Assembly (NCBI RefSeq): GCF_003076275.1
Contig: NZ_CP029064.1
Location: 3,700,001-3,764,000, forward strand
From: Microbulbifer sp. A4B17
GTDB lineage: Bacteria > Pseudomonadota > Gammaproteobacteria > Pseudomonadales > Cellvibrionaceae
DNA: 64,000 nucleotides
Reading direction: 5' to 3'
Of the stretch, positions 19,713-27,016 are shown one piece after another. The notes below the pieces were generated by a model that saw only the letters and a program-made list of their open reading frames with translations, made no database searches and was not told the origin of the DNA. The first letter of the stretch is position 1. Every line of letters starts with the position of its first letter. Both the position numbers and the translations under genes were made by a program.

Positions 19713-20381
19713 ATGGAAACTTCAAAGACGCGAGAGCCATTTAAGGCCAGCTATCAAACAGCCCCAAAGAAAACCGCTAAACAAGCATTACCGGATGGCA
19801 GCCAGATAAAATTGAGTGCCACAACAAACGTATCCATTAATTACTCTGAGACACGTAGACGCATACGCCTATTTAACGGGGAAGCCCGATTAACCATCCA
19901 TAAGGATATAACTTGGCCTTTTATCGTAGAGTCACGACAAGCCTCAATCCGCACCCATGAGGCCACCTTCAATATTGACCAGCGGTATGGAGTGACAGAA
20001 GTTGCTGTACTTGAGGGGGCAATTACGATCAGCCCAATCAAGCAATCTAAAAACAAAGCTAAGGTCGAAAAAGGTGAAATGCTCAAAGTAACCGAGCACA
20101 GCACCGGATCAGTTAAAGTATTTGAAATTTGTGCCTATAAGGATTGGTACAGCGGTTATACTCAAGCGAACAATATAAGATTGCCAGAACTACTAGCAGC
20201 ACTTAACCGCTTTACAACCACACCACTAATAACCAGAGGCCTGGATACTGGCCGTTTGCTCGTTAGTGGAACTTATGACCTGAATCATATTGAAAATAGC
20301 GTTCACTTACTGAGTAAATCTTATAACCTGAAAATCATTAGAGAAGAATCTCATATAGCCCTAGAGCTACTCCCCGAATAA
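19713..20381 (+). CDS. FecR-like protein lacking the membrane anchor
   Basis: A 222-residue protein resembling the periplasmic half of FecR-type anti-sigma factors. The FecR domain spans about residues 25-125 (LPDGSQIKLSATTNVSINYS, RRRIRLFNGEARLTI, VAVLEGAITI). A secretin/TonB short N-terminal-like domain follows at 165-220 (LPELLAALNRFTTTPLI, VSGTYDL, LLSKSYNLKI). The usual N-terminal cytoplasmic domain and transmembrane helix are absent, no signal peptide is seen, and no ECF sigma gene is adjacent. The start has a good ribosome-binding site, so this looks like the intended start of a shortened or degraded fecR. Confidence 0.75.
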   Translation: METSKTREPFKASYQTAPKKTAKQALPDGSQIKLSATTNVSINYSETRRRIRLFNGEARLTIHKDITWPFIVESRQASIRTHEATFNIDQRYGVTEVAVLEGAITISPIKQSKNKAKVEKGEMLKVTEHSTGSVKVFEICAYKDWYSGYTQANNIRLPELLAALNRFTTTPLITRGLDTGRLLVSGTYDLNHIENSVHLLSKSYNLKIIREESHIALELLPE

Positions 20382-20535
20382 AGAGCTAATTTACTCAAAC
20401 ACCAACAAAAGAAGCTTTATCCGCCTTTCTATATATATGAAAAACAATACTTTTCTGAAATTCTACCTGCAAATACTGTCAATATAAGTATTTCACTATT
20501 ACTAACAATAGGTAATTTGCTAGCCTAGTTTATTC

Positions 20536-20601
20536 AGCTGGCAAGGGGTACCAGGATTTCTCTTTCTGGTCCAGAGACTCCGAACCTTGCCAGCTCTTTT
20601 T
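20536..20601 (+). terminator. Long stem-loop terminator or small structured RNA
   Basis: AGCTGGCAAGG and CCTTGCCAGCT form a perfect 11-bp stem about 38 bases apart, followed by CTTTTT. A second stem (CCAG / CTGG) nests inside. It lies 155 bp after the FecR-like stop, so it may end that transcript or be the tail of a separate small RNA. Confidence 0.7.
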
Positions 20602-20656
20602 ATATGCCCCCTAAATACCGCAAGCCGTATTACAATCAGGCTAACGACTGAAAATA

Positions 20657-21124
20657 CTATTCAACTGCATCCTTATCTTCATGCCTTAAATAGCCGGCCG
20701 CATTTTCATCTTGAGCTAATTGTCCCTGCTCACTCATGGGCATTGCGCGACTCTGCTGATTAATTGCATAAATATTTGAAGTATTCTCAAGATCTCTGCT
20801 ACTCGTAATAGAAGCAATGGACTCCCTATCCTTCAAAAAGCTAATCACATCATCCCTGATTTCAGATAAATCCCGTTCAGACTTATGCATTTCAAGTATA
20901 TGCCTTGGATACTCCAAGTTTTTCATACCAGAGGCCGCGAATGTACTGGATACAACCCTGGCTACAATCACCCAAGGAGTAATCGAGCTTCTGACCAATA
21001 CATTTTCAGAGCGGGTACTATCATGTATCCCTGTACCTGTTGAGATCTTTGACTCAGTAAATGTACCCTCACACTTAAAGTACACCAGTAGCAATTCAAA
21101 TTGCATCTCTGCAAAGAAAATCAA
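20657..21124 (-). CDS. Hypothetical protein downstream of GH12
   Basis: A 155-residue reading frame of unknown family starting 5 bp after the GH12 stop. It has no clear signal peptide or membrane segment. The N-terminal half is mixed (MIFFAEMQFELLLVYFKCEG). The C-terminal half is polar and charged (HKSERDLSEIRDDVISFLKD). Its position suggests cotranscription with the glucanase gene. The antisense frame at 20817-21155 is also open, so the coding strand is chosen only from context. Confidence 0.45.
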   Translation of the reverse strand: MIFFAEMQFELLLVYFKCEGTFTESKISTGTGIHDSTRSENVLVRSSITPWVIVARVVSSTFAASGMKNLEYPRHILEMHKSERDLSEIRDDVISFLKDRESIASITSSRDLENTSNIYAINQQSRAMPMSEQGQLAQDENAAGYLRHEDKDAVE

Positions 21125-21129
21125 CAGCC

Positions 21130-21966
21130 TTACTTCTTTCCTATATTATAATTAACTGCAAAATCTTTTACCCAAGTAACTCCTGATCCGCTCATAACTT
21201 CATTTCCAAGCTCTACGTCAGCGATATACCAATCCTTGGAAATTAAACCGTCTTGAATTGCGAATTTCAGAAGTTTTAAACCAGGGATCGATACTTTTAC
21301 AGAAGGTTGCTTTGCCTTAAATGATATATATACCCAGTTATTATCATTTATTCCAGACATGTCCTTCCAGTTTTTATCGTACCAAATCTCCCACACAGTA
21401 CCATTAATCGAAAGTTCTCCACGCTTTCTTCCCGCAGGACTAAAGTGTCCCTCCGTAAAGTAAGTCCAAATCATAATCTCAGCAGCTATTACTGAACGAT
21501 TTTGTTCACCCCCTCTATAGGCTTCTGATATGAGCCACATAGTCGTAGTTGTATTATGGTTTCCATTAGACATACTTTCTGTATGATGAAAAATATCAAG
21601 TTCAGTAAGACTAGAGATCTTCAAGGGAAATGAATCATCAAACTTAGGTTCTGGTGCCCAAGGAGAGGAACCTACTTTTATTTGCGGTTGAGCGTAAATC
21701 ACTTCTCTCCCATAAGGCCAAGACCAGGACCAACCAAATTGTAATTCTCCATCTACATGTCTTTTCTCTAAGCATTGGCTCCAAGGGTCATCTTTTGCAG
21801 CATGTTTATTCCAGACATTGTTGCTCAACACACCAAACTTAGTTGGTACACTATAGTAATCTTTGCAGCTTATAGTTATTGTTTCTGGTTTAATCCACTC
21901 AATACCTTTATTAACGGAAACTGAAAAAGACGCGAGAGCGATAGAAAAAGCTAAGAAAAATCTCAA
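21130..21966 (-). CDS. Secreted GH12 family endoglucanase / xyloglucanase-like
   Basis: Probably an extracellular beta-1,4-glucanase. The 278-residue protein has a signal peptide (about residues 1-19, MRFFLAFSIALASFSVSV). The clan C jelly-roll shows GH12 hallmarks: NNVWNKHAA, GWSWSWPYGREVIYAQPQI, the nucleophile region AAEIMIWTYF, and the acid/base region DVELGNEVMSGSGVTWVKDF. Family assignment is from these motifs, and the substrate is not readable. Base composition is AT-richer than the housekeeping genes. It lies at the left border of the integron. Confidence 0.78.
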   Translation of the reverse strand: MRFFLAFSIALASFSVSVNKGIEWIKPETITISCKDYYSVPTKFGVLSNNVWNKHAAKDDPWSQCLEKRHVDGELQFGWSWSWPYGREVIYAQPQIKVGSSPWAPEPKFDDSFPLKISSLTELDIFHHTESMSNGNHNTTTTMWLISEAYRGGEQNRSVIAAEIMIWTYFTEGHFSPAGRKRGELSINGTVWEIWYDKNWKDMSGINDNNWVYISFKAKQPSVKVSIPGLKLLKFAIQDGLISKDWYIADVELGNEVMSGSGVTWVKDFAVNYNIGKK

Positions 21967-22163
21967 GTCACCACCTCACATTAAACAAACTGAATACTCC
22001 TACCGGACTCAAAATATGGCATGTCAAGGTAAGGAAATTTGAAAATAGAAATTATACTATCCAATAGTATAACATTTACCATCAAACAAAAAATCAATCT
22101 AACCCTAAGCAATGAGAAAATATAAAATGTAGGAAATTAAAGTTATATATTATCAACTTACTA
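21967..22163. other. AT-rich intergenic stretch left of the integron
   Basis: About 200 bp of very AT-rich sequence between the GH12 start and the headless gene remnant. It probably contains the GH12 promoter, but no specific element is recognised. Confidence 0.35.
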
Positions 22164-22325
22164 CTAAAGGCCCTCATTCATCGTCTCATAACATAGTTTT
22201 ACATATTTATCAGCCTTATTTTGGATATAATTATCATCACACTTCTTTATAAGCGAAGTTAGATCAATAGGCTTATATTTAAACCCAACCGACTGTCCAA
22301 TATCATCAATCAACTCATTGCAGAG
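22164..22325 (-). pseudogene. Headless gene remnant at the distal end of the cassette array
   Basis: An open frame ending TAG at 22164 encodes about 52 residues (CNELIDDIGQSVGFKYKPID to LCYETMNEGL). Going upstream it runs straight into the last attC-like sequence and reaches a stop without any ATG, GTG or TTG. It therefore looks like the 3' end of a gene whose 5' part was replaced by cassette-array DNA. The family is not recognised. Confidence 0.5.
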
Positions 22326-22370
22326 CGTAGGCCCGAAGGGCCGTAGCAGCGTGCCTATGATTGTTATGAG
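22310..22370 (-). other. Degenerate attC of cassette 15 (distal end of array)
   Basis: The right end (TGATTGTTATGAG) matches the R'' side of the other attC sites, and CAATCA / TGATTG can pair across an inner GGCCC / GGGCC hairpin. The opposite core, which should read TAACGCC, is missing and replaced by the headless remnant. The array seems to have been truncated here. Confidence 0.55.
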
Positions 22371-22603
22371 TTGTCACCGGATCTCCGCACCAATCTATAA
22401 AAAATTCGAATTAACCAGATAATACCGTATACCAAAAGCGAGCCGACAATAAACCAAGACAAACCTATTTGCAGCCACGCCCCCCAATAAATTGTACCCT
22501 CACAATGAAACTCACATTGCGGATTATGCTACCAAGCAACATATAGGCTAAGTACCGCAATAAATAAACCCAAAATGAGTGCTGAAATAAGATTGAATTT
22601 CAT
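22364..22603 (-). pseudogene. Cassette 15: small membrane protein gene with in-frame amber codon
   Basis: From ATG at 22603 the frame reads MKFNLISALILGLFIAVLSLYVAW, then TAG at 22529-22531, then continues open for 53 codons (HNPQCEFHCEGTIYWGAW to RRSGDNS) to TAA at 22364, whose TTA lies in the attC core. With the amber read as an amino acid this is a 79-residue protein with two hydrophobic helices and a Cys pair between them. The coding signal on both sides of the TAG suggests a recent nonsense mutation, or readthrough. Confidence 0.6.
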
Positions 22604-22618
22604 TATCTAACCGATGGC

Positions 22619-22677
22619 TCATAACGCCTCAATCAGCCGACGCTTTAGCGGTCGGCTGGATTGACTTGTTAAATTCG
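22619..22677 (-). other. attC site of cassette 14
   Basis: It begins TCATAACGCC and ends CTTGTTAAATTC. The arms AATCAGCCGAC and GTCGGCTGGATT pair around GCTTTAGC. It encodes the last residues of the cassette 14 protein. Confidence 0.88.
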
Positions 22678-23420
22678 TTGGTCATATACAGTTCAATTTT
22701 GGGGGGCTCAAATGGGCTTATTAGCTCAACGACCGCAACTCCCTTTGGTAAGCCGATTAAATACTTATCAGTATATTCGACGACGCTCGTTGGCCCCCAT
22801 AGGTATATCCCCGACCAAAAAGCATTCCAATAAAGAATACTGAAGAAATCATCTGATACAAAATAGAGGCCATTGTCGCCCACGATCAAAAGAAAACCAT
22901 CGTCAGTTATCAAAGCCTCGTTCGGGGCTTCGGGTAATAAAGTAACACGCTCAGGGTGAGAAGGGTTTTCCGCATCAGGAATCACATAGACCACACCTCT
23001 GGACATCATGTGATCGAGCCCCTCCAATATATAAAGCTTTTCCCCATAAAGTATTAACTTACGCACATTACCTTCTAATAAGGGAAAATACTCCCCTCTA
23101 TAGGTGTATCCTAGCTCACCACCAAACTCACCTTTGTCTATTGAGCGATATAAAAACTCTCCGATTTCTAACTCGGTGCTCGAATGTGGGTTCCTTTCAA
23201 TTTTTAATTTGAGCTTTCCGTCGGACTTATAAACAACATGCCGATCCCATTTTATTCTTAGATCTTCATAAGACTCTGGGTCGCGGTCTTGCCTCTTTAT
23301 ATTCTCGATTATCTCAACAGGCGTTTTAGAAAGACTCCAGCTTTCTAAAATTTTTTCTAGTTCATTTGAGCTAGCGCTGAGAGCATAGAGAATAAAGGAT
23401 AGAGAGAACAGATATCTCAT
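22629..23420 (-). CDS. Cassette 14: secreted protein of unknown function
   Basis: 263 residues from the ATG at 23420. A signal peptide is clear (MRYLFSLSFILYALSASS). The body is beta-rich with repeated strands such as KLYILEGLDHMMSRGVVYVI and GFLLIVGDNGLYFVSDD, loosely propeller-like, but no family is recognised. The last residues, SIQPTAKASAD, are encoded by the attC itself, a tail seen in many unrelated cassette proteins. An upstream frame extension to 23549 would run through attC 13 and is not real coding. Confidence 0.8.
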   Translation of the reverse strand: MRYLFSLSFILYALSASSNELEKILESWSLSKTPVEIIENIKRQDRDPESYEDLRIKWDRHVVYKSDGKLKLKIERNPHSSTELEIGEFLYRSIDKGEFGGELGYTYRGEYFPLLEGNVRKLILYGEKLYILEGLDHMMSRGVVYVIPDAENPSHPERVTLLPEAPNEALITDDGFLLIVGDNGLYFVSDDFFSILYWNAFWSGIYLWGPTSVVEYTDKYLIGLPKGVAVVELISPFEPPKIELYMTNEFNKSIQPTAKASAD

Positions 23421-23433
23421 AATGGCACCGAGA

Positions 23434-23518
23434 ATATAACGCCCGCAGCTGCGGCAACCGGGAGTTTTTAGGAGCGAAGCGACGTCCCGGTTGTCTGGCA
23501 GCCTGCGTTTGTTAACTG
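23434..23518 (-). other. attC site of cassette 13
   Basis: It begins AATATAACGCCCGCAG and ends GCGTTTGTTAACTG. The long arms CAACCGGGA and TCCCGGTTG pair around a central loop. Confidence 0.88.
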
Positions 23519-23520
23519 TT

Positions 23521-23913
23521 TCACTCACTATTGGCACCACTAACATCATGCCCCTTAGCGATGCACTCGTACACTTGGTGGTTTAAACAAAATACATAGT
23601 GGTGATAAATTTCAATGTTATTAGAAAAGCTAGCAGCCCATTGGGAATTTTTGATTTCACAAAAGCTAGATTCAAGCTGATTCCAGCCTGGATATAGTTC
23701 CCCAGCTGGTTCTGAACCAACATATCTAGATGCCACGAAGCCTGAAAAAGTTACCACAACTTCGCCGGCATTGGCTAAATAGCCGTTTTCCATTTTACTA
23801 GCGAAGTAAGTAAGACGAGATACACCTTCGCTTATCACCACTTCGAAGCAATTGTCTCCCTCTGGATTTGGATCTAAATCCAGAGGAATATCTACGGCTG
23901 TTTCTTGTGACAA
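23521..23913 (-). CDS. Cassette 13: hypothetical protein with TTG start
   Basis: 130 residues (MSQETAVDIPLDLDPNPEGD to GHDVSGANSE), probably beta-rich, with several cysteines and no signal peptide. Family unknown. The start is TTG at 23913, with AAGGA seven bases upstream. The nearby ATG at 23920 is in another frame and touches the AAGGA, so it is unlikely. The IS insertion lies only about 25 bp upstream and separates this gene from the cassette promoter. Confidence 0.65.
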   Translation of the reverse strand: MSQETAVDIPLDLDPNPEGDNCFEVVISEGVSRLTYFASKMENGYLANAGEVVVTFSGFVASRYVGSEPAGELYPGWNQLESSFCEIKNSQWAASFSNNIEIYHHYVFCLNHQVYECIAKGHDVSGANSE

Positions 23914-24080
23914 AACTCATTCCTTGCTGACAGTTAACGAGGGTGTAGAAAAACAGATTGATCAAATCCCCTATCCAATCAATCATCGCCCATCTAAAAT
24001 TCTAGAGATTTCTTCTGAAGAACTAGAATTATATCACTACATAGAATTTTGGCTTCTTAAGTCCATATTACACCACTCAA

Positions 24081-24977
24081 TCAGTGGATATTGCCATATC
24101 TCATCAACTTTTCAATGTTATGTACTAAGCAAAACATCTGCCATTGGCCTTGAACCTTGTTCTTCCCTCGCAAGGAGAACCGATTCAACCCTTTATTGGT
24201 ACCTATGTTCCCAAACACAGGCTCAACAACCGACATACGGTGCGCATAAATGGTTTTACCTTTTATGCTATCAACTCGCTTTTTCATCCAATCGGTAGCA
24301 GTACGCCCGTTTGTCCAAGTTAGTGATACCTGCCGACCATGTCCCTTTCTCGTATCTGCTGAATCTGGGCTTCGCATGCATTGATGTTTCAGATCACAAT
24401 TTCTGCAATCCGTTAAACGCCTCTCAAAAAAGAGCTTTCTTTTACCCTCGCTAACATATTCCTCTCTTTGAAGAGACATCTCTTTACCCGCTGGGCAAAT
24501 GCAGGTTTTCTTTCTTTTATTAAAGGTAAAATCTTTGGCCGATATTATCTGGGGAACTCCAACTTTTTTTCCTTGATTACGTTTACCATATTTCTCTTTT
24601 TGCTCAGAGAAGCTGCTATCTCTTGACCTGAATTTATTGTCAGGAATGTAGGCATTGATTCCATTGTCTCTCAAGTACTTATAATTGGACTCATTTGAAA
24701 ACCCAGTATCAGCAGTGATAATGATATCTTTGTCTAAGATATCTTCATCAATCTCGGTATTTTTATAGCGTGTACTAATACCATTCAAAATAGGCTTCAA
24801 GGTATGGTGCTCTTGCCCATCACCAAAAGCTTGTGCTTCAACGACTATTTGATGTTTCTTATCCACTGCCGCAATACCGTTATAACCTTGAATAGTCCCC
24901 TTGCTAGTAGTCATCTTCGCTGATTCATTATCTGTGATATTGCTTTTTACTTCTTTTGGTCTTTTGCCTTGCCCCAT
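24081..24977 (-). pseudogene. IS1182-type transposase, C-terminal part (frame 2)
   Basis: 298 residues beginning near SNITDNESAKMTTSKGTIQGYNG, the typical core of IS1182 (DDE, transposase_11-like) enzymes. It includes DIIITADTGFSNESNYKYL with a catalytic Asp, a cysteine-rich insert (CICPAGK, CRNCDLKHQC), and the final RMSVVEPVFGNIGTNKGLNRF with the catalytic Glu. It is one reading frame (-1) away from the N-terminal part and overlaps it by about 30 bases. A full enzyme would need a frameshift. Confidence 0.82.
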
Positions 24978-25672
24978 CCTTGGGGATGACTCTTTAGGAA
25001 CTGATCAATTTTTTCAAAGTGCTTTTGTAATGTGTCAGCAGCCTTAGCAACAGCCTGTTTTCGCTCCCTTTCTTGAGGTTTTCTTCCATCAAGCCTTTTG
25101 TGTTCACTGAGGCAGGATTTGATCTTCTTACGAATTTTCTCCCGCTTCTTTCTCAGCTCTTTAAAAGTGCCAGAATGCGCTTTGCTAGCATTTGATGACA
25201 TTTTACAGCCATCTATCGCAAAGAGCTCATTGCCAAGAAGCCCCTGTTCACTACACACCATCAAGACCTGTTCAAATACAGACTCAATTGCATCAGGATA
25301 GCTACTAACGAAGCTCGCGATACTGGTGAAGTGTGGAGTGCTATCACATGAGAGCGCCTTAAAAATGATGCTGTGTTCACACTGCCACTGGATCTCACGG
25401 CTAGAGGTGATGCCTTTGGAGTAAGCAAATAAAATGATCTTTAGAAGAATCGCGGGATCATAAGCTGAGCGGCCACCACCATCATTTTGATACTTATCAT
25501 TAAAGGCAGATAGATCTATGTGATCATTGATCAGATGGTGGAGAGTAAACTCAAAAGTTTGAGGCTGTAACTGCTCTTCGAAGTTAATTACAACCATGGC
25601 ATCTTGGTTGTAATCATAGTGCTTAAAGTTGGGCATGTTGAGGATCTCAATAACGAGATCCCATTTTATCAA
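24947..25672 (-). pseudogene. IS1182-type transposase, N-terminal part (frame 1)
   Basis: 241 residues as an open frame. The likely start is inside the first dozen codons (MPNFKHYDYNQDAMVVINFEEQL). The DUF772-like N-terminal domain is present: LINDHIDLSAF, GRSAYDPAILLKIILFAYSKG and SSREIQWQCEHSIIFKAL. The first catalytic Asp sits in ELFAIDGCKMSSNASKAHSG. The frame stops after GWGKAKDQKK, where the C-terminal part continues in the -1 frame. A GCAAAAG stretch there could permit slippage, but inactivation is equally possible. Confidence 0.82.
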
Positions 25673-25707
25673 AAAATACTATCTTTTAAGAGTTTTTCTA
25701 CAGCCTG

Positions 25708-25806
25708 AACGCCGGCCACAGCGGCTGGCAAAGCTGGCGTTTTTTTGTGCCCCGAAGCGCGCAAAAAGTGACAGGTTTGACAGTCCGTTGCTGGCCCTTG
25801 TTAAAT
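25708..25806 (-). other. attC site of cassette 12, core split by the IS
   Basis: It reads AACGCCGGCCACAGC at the left and TGCTGGCCCTTGTTAAATG at the right, with strong internal pairing. The outermost bases of the left core (CAGTT) are now on the far side of the IS at 23931-23935. The stop codon of cassette 12 lies in the right core. Confidence 0.82.
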
Positions 25807-26211
25807 GCTGCCATGCACAGACATGACATGTGGTTTGCCATAGTTTTCAAATATTAAACCTTTGCTTATATATGTGCACTTAGCAACCCGATGAAGTCCT
25901 GAACCCAGATAGCCCAAATAGATTTTTTTCTTACTGATTGAGGCTTTCTCAAGGTAGCTAAGTGCTAGCATGTGGTTTTCCTCACTCATAGGCCTTTTGT
26001 ACTTAGCCCACTTTAACTTGTCATATTCACCAGAAACATAAATTTTCTCGCATTCCATATCCATCCATTTCCGCTCTTCTGAAACAGATGCTGTGAACTT
26101 AAATTTATACCCATCACCTTCATAGTAAGTGATATGAACCGGAAAATTGTCGCCTCCTGCGTAAACCGACGCAGCTAGAAATAAGGCTATGAATACTGAA
26201 ATTTCTCTCAT
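25801..26211 (-). CDS. Cassette 12: small secreted protein of unknown function
   Basis: About 136 residues with a signal peptide (MREISVFIALFLAASVYA). The mature part is charged, with two conserved-looking cysteines (MECEKIY and AKCTYIS). No family is recognised. An ATG two codons upstream (26217) would start inside the preceding attC core, so the start at 26211 is preferred. TAA at 25801-25803 lies in the attC core. Confidence 0.7.
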   Translation of the reverse strand: MREISVFIALFLAASVYAGGDNFPVHITYYEGDGYKFKFTASVSEERKWMDMECEKIYVSGEYDKLKWAKYKRPMSEENHMLALSYLEKASISKKKIYLGYLGSGLHRVAKCTYISKGLIFENYGKPHVMSVHGSI

Positions 26212-26216
26212 AAGCA

Positions 26217-26305
26217 TTTAACGTTGCCAACAGGGGAGGCCGAAGCAAAGCGTAGGCCGTCCAGCCCAGCTGTCAGCTGGGCAATCCTGCTTGGCCTGGT
26301 TAAGA
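26217..26305 (-). other. attC site of cassette 11
   Basis: It begins TTTAACGTTGCCAACAGG and ends CTTGGCCTGGTTAAGAGG. AGGCCG / CGTAGGCC and CCAGCTG / CAGCTGG pair internally. The TAA of cassette 11 is in the right core. Confidence 0.85.
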
Positions 26306-26575
26306 GGCATTTTTATTGCGATGCCACAACAAAAATAACAATATTAAAATTAATGTATAAGATATCCCCATAACAACTACACTTCCCTCCAACTTACTTT
26401 GTGAACGACCTAAACAATCATACAAAGTGAATGGCACTGCAATGGGGCTAAAAAATAAGGCCATACTTTCAAAGTGGTTTTCTGAATGCTGGATAAGACT
26501 AATAGCAACACCAGATAAATACCAGCCAAATGCTCCAACTAAGTACCAGATTACACTATATTTAATCAGTCTCAA
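26300..26575 (-). CDS. Cassette 11: small membrane protein
   Basis: 91 residues with three probable transmembrane helices (YSVIWYLVGAFGWYLSGVAISL, FFSPIAVPFTLYDCL and VVMGISYTLILILLFLLW) and a charged C-terminus. Function unknown. It has the typical cassette layout: ATG close to the preceding attC and stop codon in its own attC. Confidence 0.7.
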   Translation of the reverse strand: MRLIKYSVIWYLVGAFGWYLSGVAISLIQHSENHFESMALFFSPIAVPFTLYDCLGRSQSKLEGSVVVMGISYTLILILLFLLWHRNKNAS

Positions 26576-26583
26576 ATTTGCCT

Positions 26584-26676
26584 CTTAACGCTGCTAGCAA
26601 GGGCAGCCGAAGCAACGCGTAGGCTGTCCAGCCCAGCCCCGAAGGGGTTGGGCGAGCTTGCCTAGCCTGGTTATGG
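26584..26676 (-). other. attC site of cassette 10
   Basis: It begins CTTAACGCTGCTAGCAAGG and ends CTTGCCTAGCCTGGTTATGG. GCCCAGCCCC / GGGGTTGGGC forms the inner hairpin. Confidence 0.86.
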
Positions 26677-26957
26677 TTGGCGCGCTCGGGACCTACTACC
26701 AGCACTTTGCCAGCCATAGTTTGGCTGGCCGCTGCCCAATATTTACGAGGAAAGAATACCGCACTTTCCCCAACCAATTCCTATCTTACTGGCACTCCGC
26801 GAAACTGCAGCGGAATACTCATTTCTGCTGCACTTGAGCAAATACTCTAGGGGAGAAGCTGCTTGAATTTCAACCAGAGAAATTGCTCAATGCCGAGTGC
26901 AATTTAGTGGCACTAAAGCTTCAGTTACTATGAAAAATTAATAAAGCCGACCGCCAC
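26677..26957 (-). other. Cassette 10 without a convincing gene
   Basis: About 280 bp lies between two good attC sites. On the cassette strand the longest frames are 13-22 codons, or run through the attC into the next cassette. On the opposite strand a 54-codon frame (26673-26837) starts inside the attC without a ribosome-binding site. The cassette may carry a promoter, an RNA or a degraded gene. Confidence 0.55.
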
Positions 26958-27016
26958 AATAACGTCAAGCTAAGCGGCGCGCGTTAGCGCGTCCTTGCTT
27001 AAGCGCCTTGTTATGC
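26958..27016 (-). other. attC site of cassette 9
   Basis: It begins AATAACGTCAAGCTAAGCGG and ends CTTAAGCGCCTTGTTATGCG. GCGCGC / GCGCGT pairing surrounds a short loop. The TAA of cassette 9 lies in the right core. Confidence 0.86.

Larger units (their letters stand above)
23940..25707. mobile_element. IS1182-family-like insertion sequence inserted in an attC core
   Basis: About 1.77 kb. The ends AGGGTGTAGAAAAAC (23940-23954) and the inverse of AGGCTGTAGAAAAAC (25692-25706) are 15-bp inverted repeats with one mismatch. AACG flanks both sides (23936-23939 and 25708-25711), a candidate 4-bp target duplication. The right boundary is uncertain by one base. The element carries an IS1182-type transposase split into two frames. 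Removing it and one AACG rebuilds CAGTTAACGCCGGCC, a normal attC core. Confidence 0.85.

Noticed and set aside
20817-21155. 112-codon plus-strand frame opposite the hypothetical gene after GH12
   Set aside because: The minus-strand frame fits the GH12 operon context better, but neither is certain.
26562-26777. 71-codon minus-strand frame in cassette 10
   Set aside because: It runs through the attC and into the next cassette, unlike every real cassette gene here, and has no good start signal.
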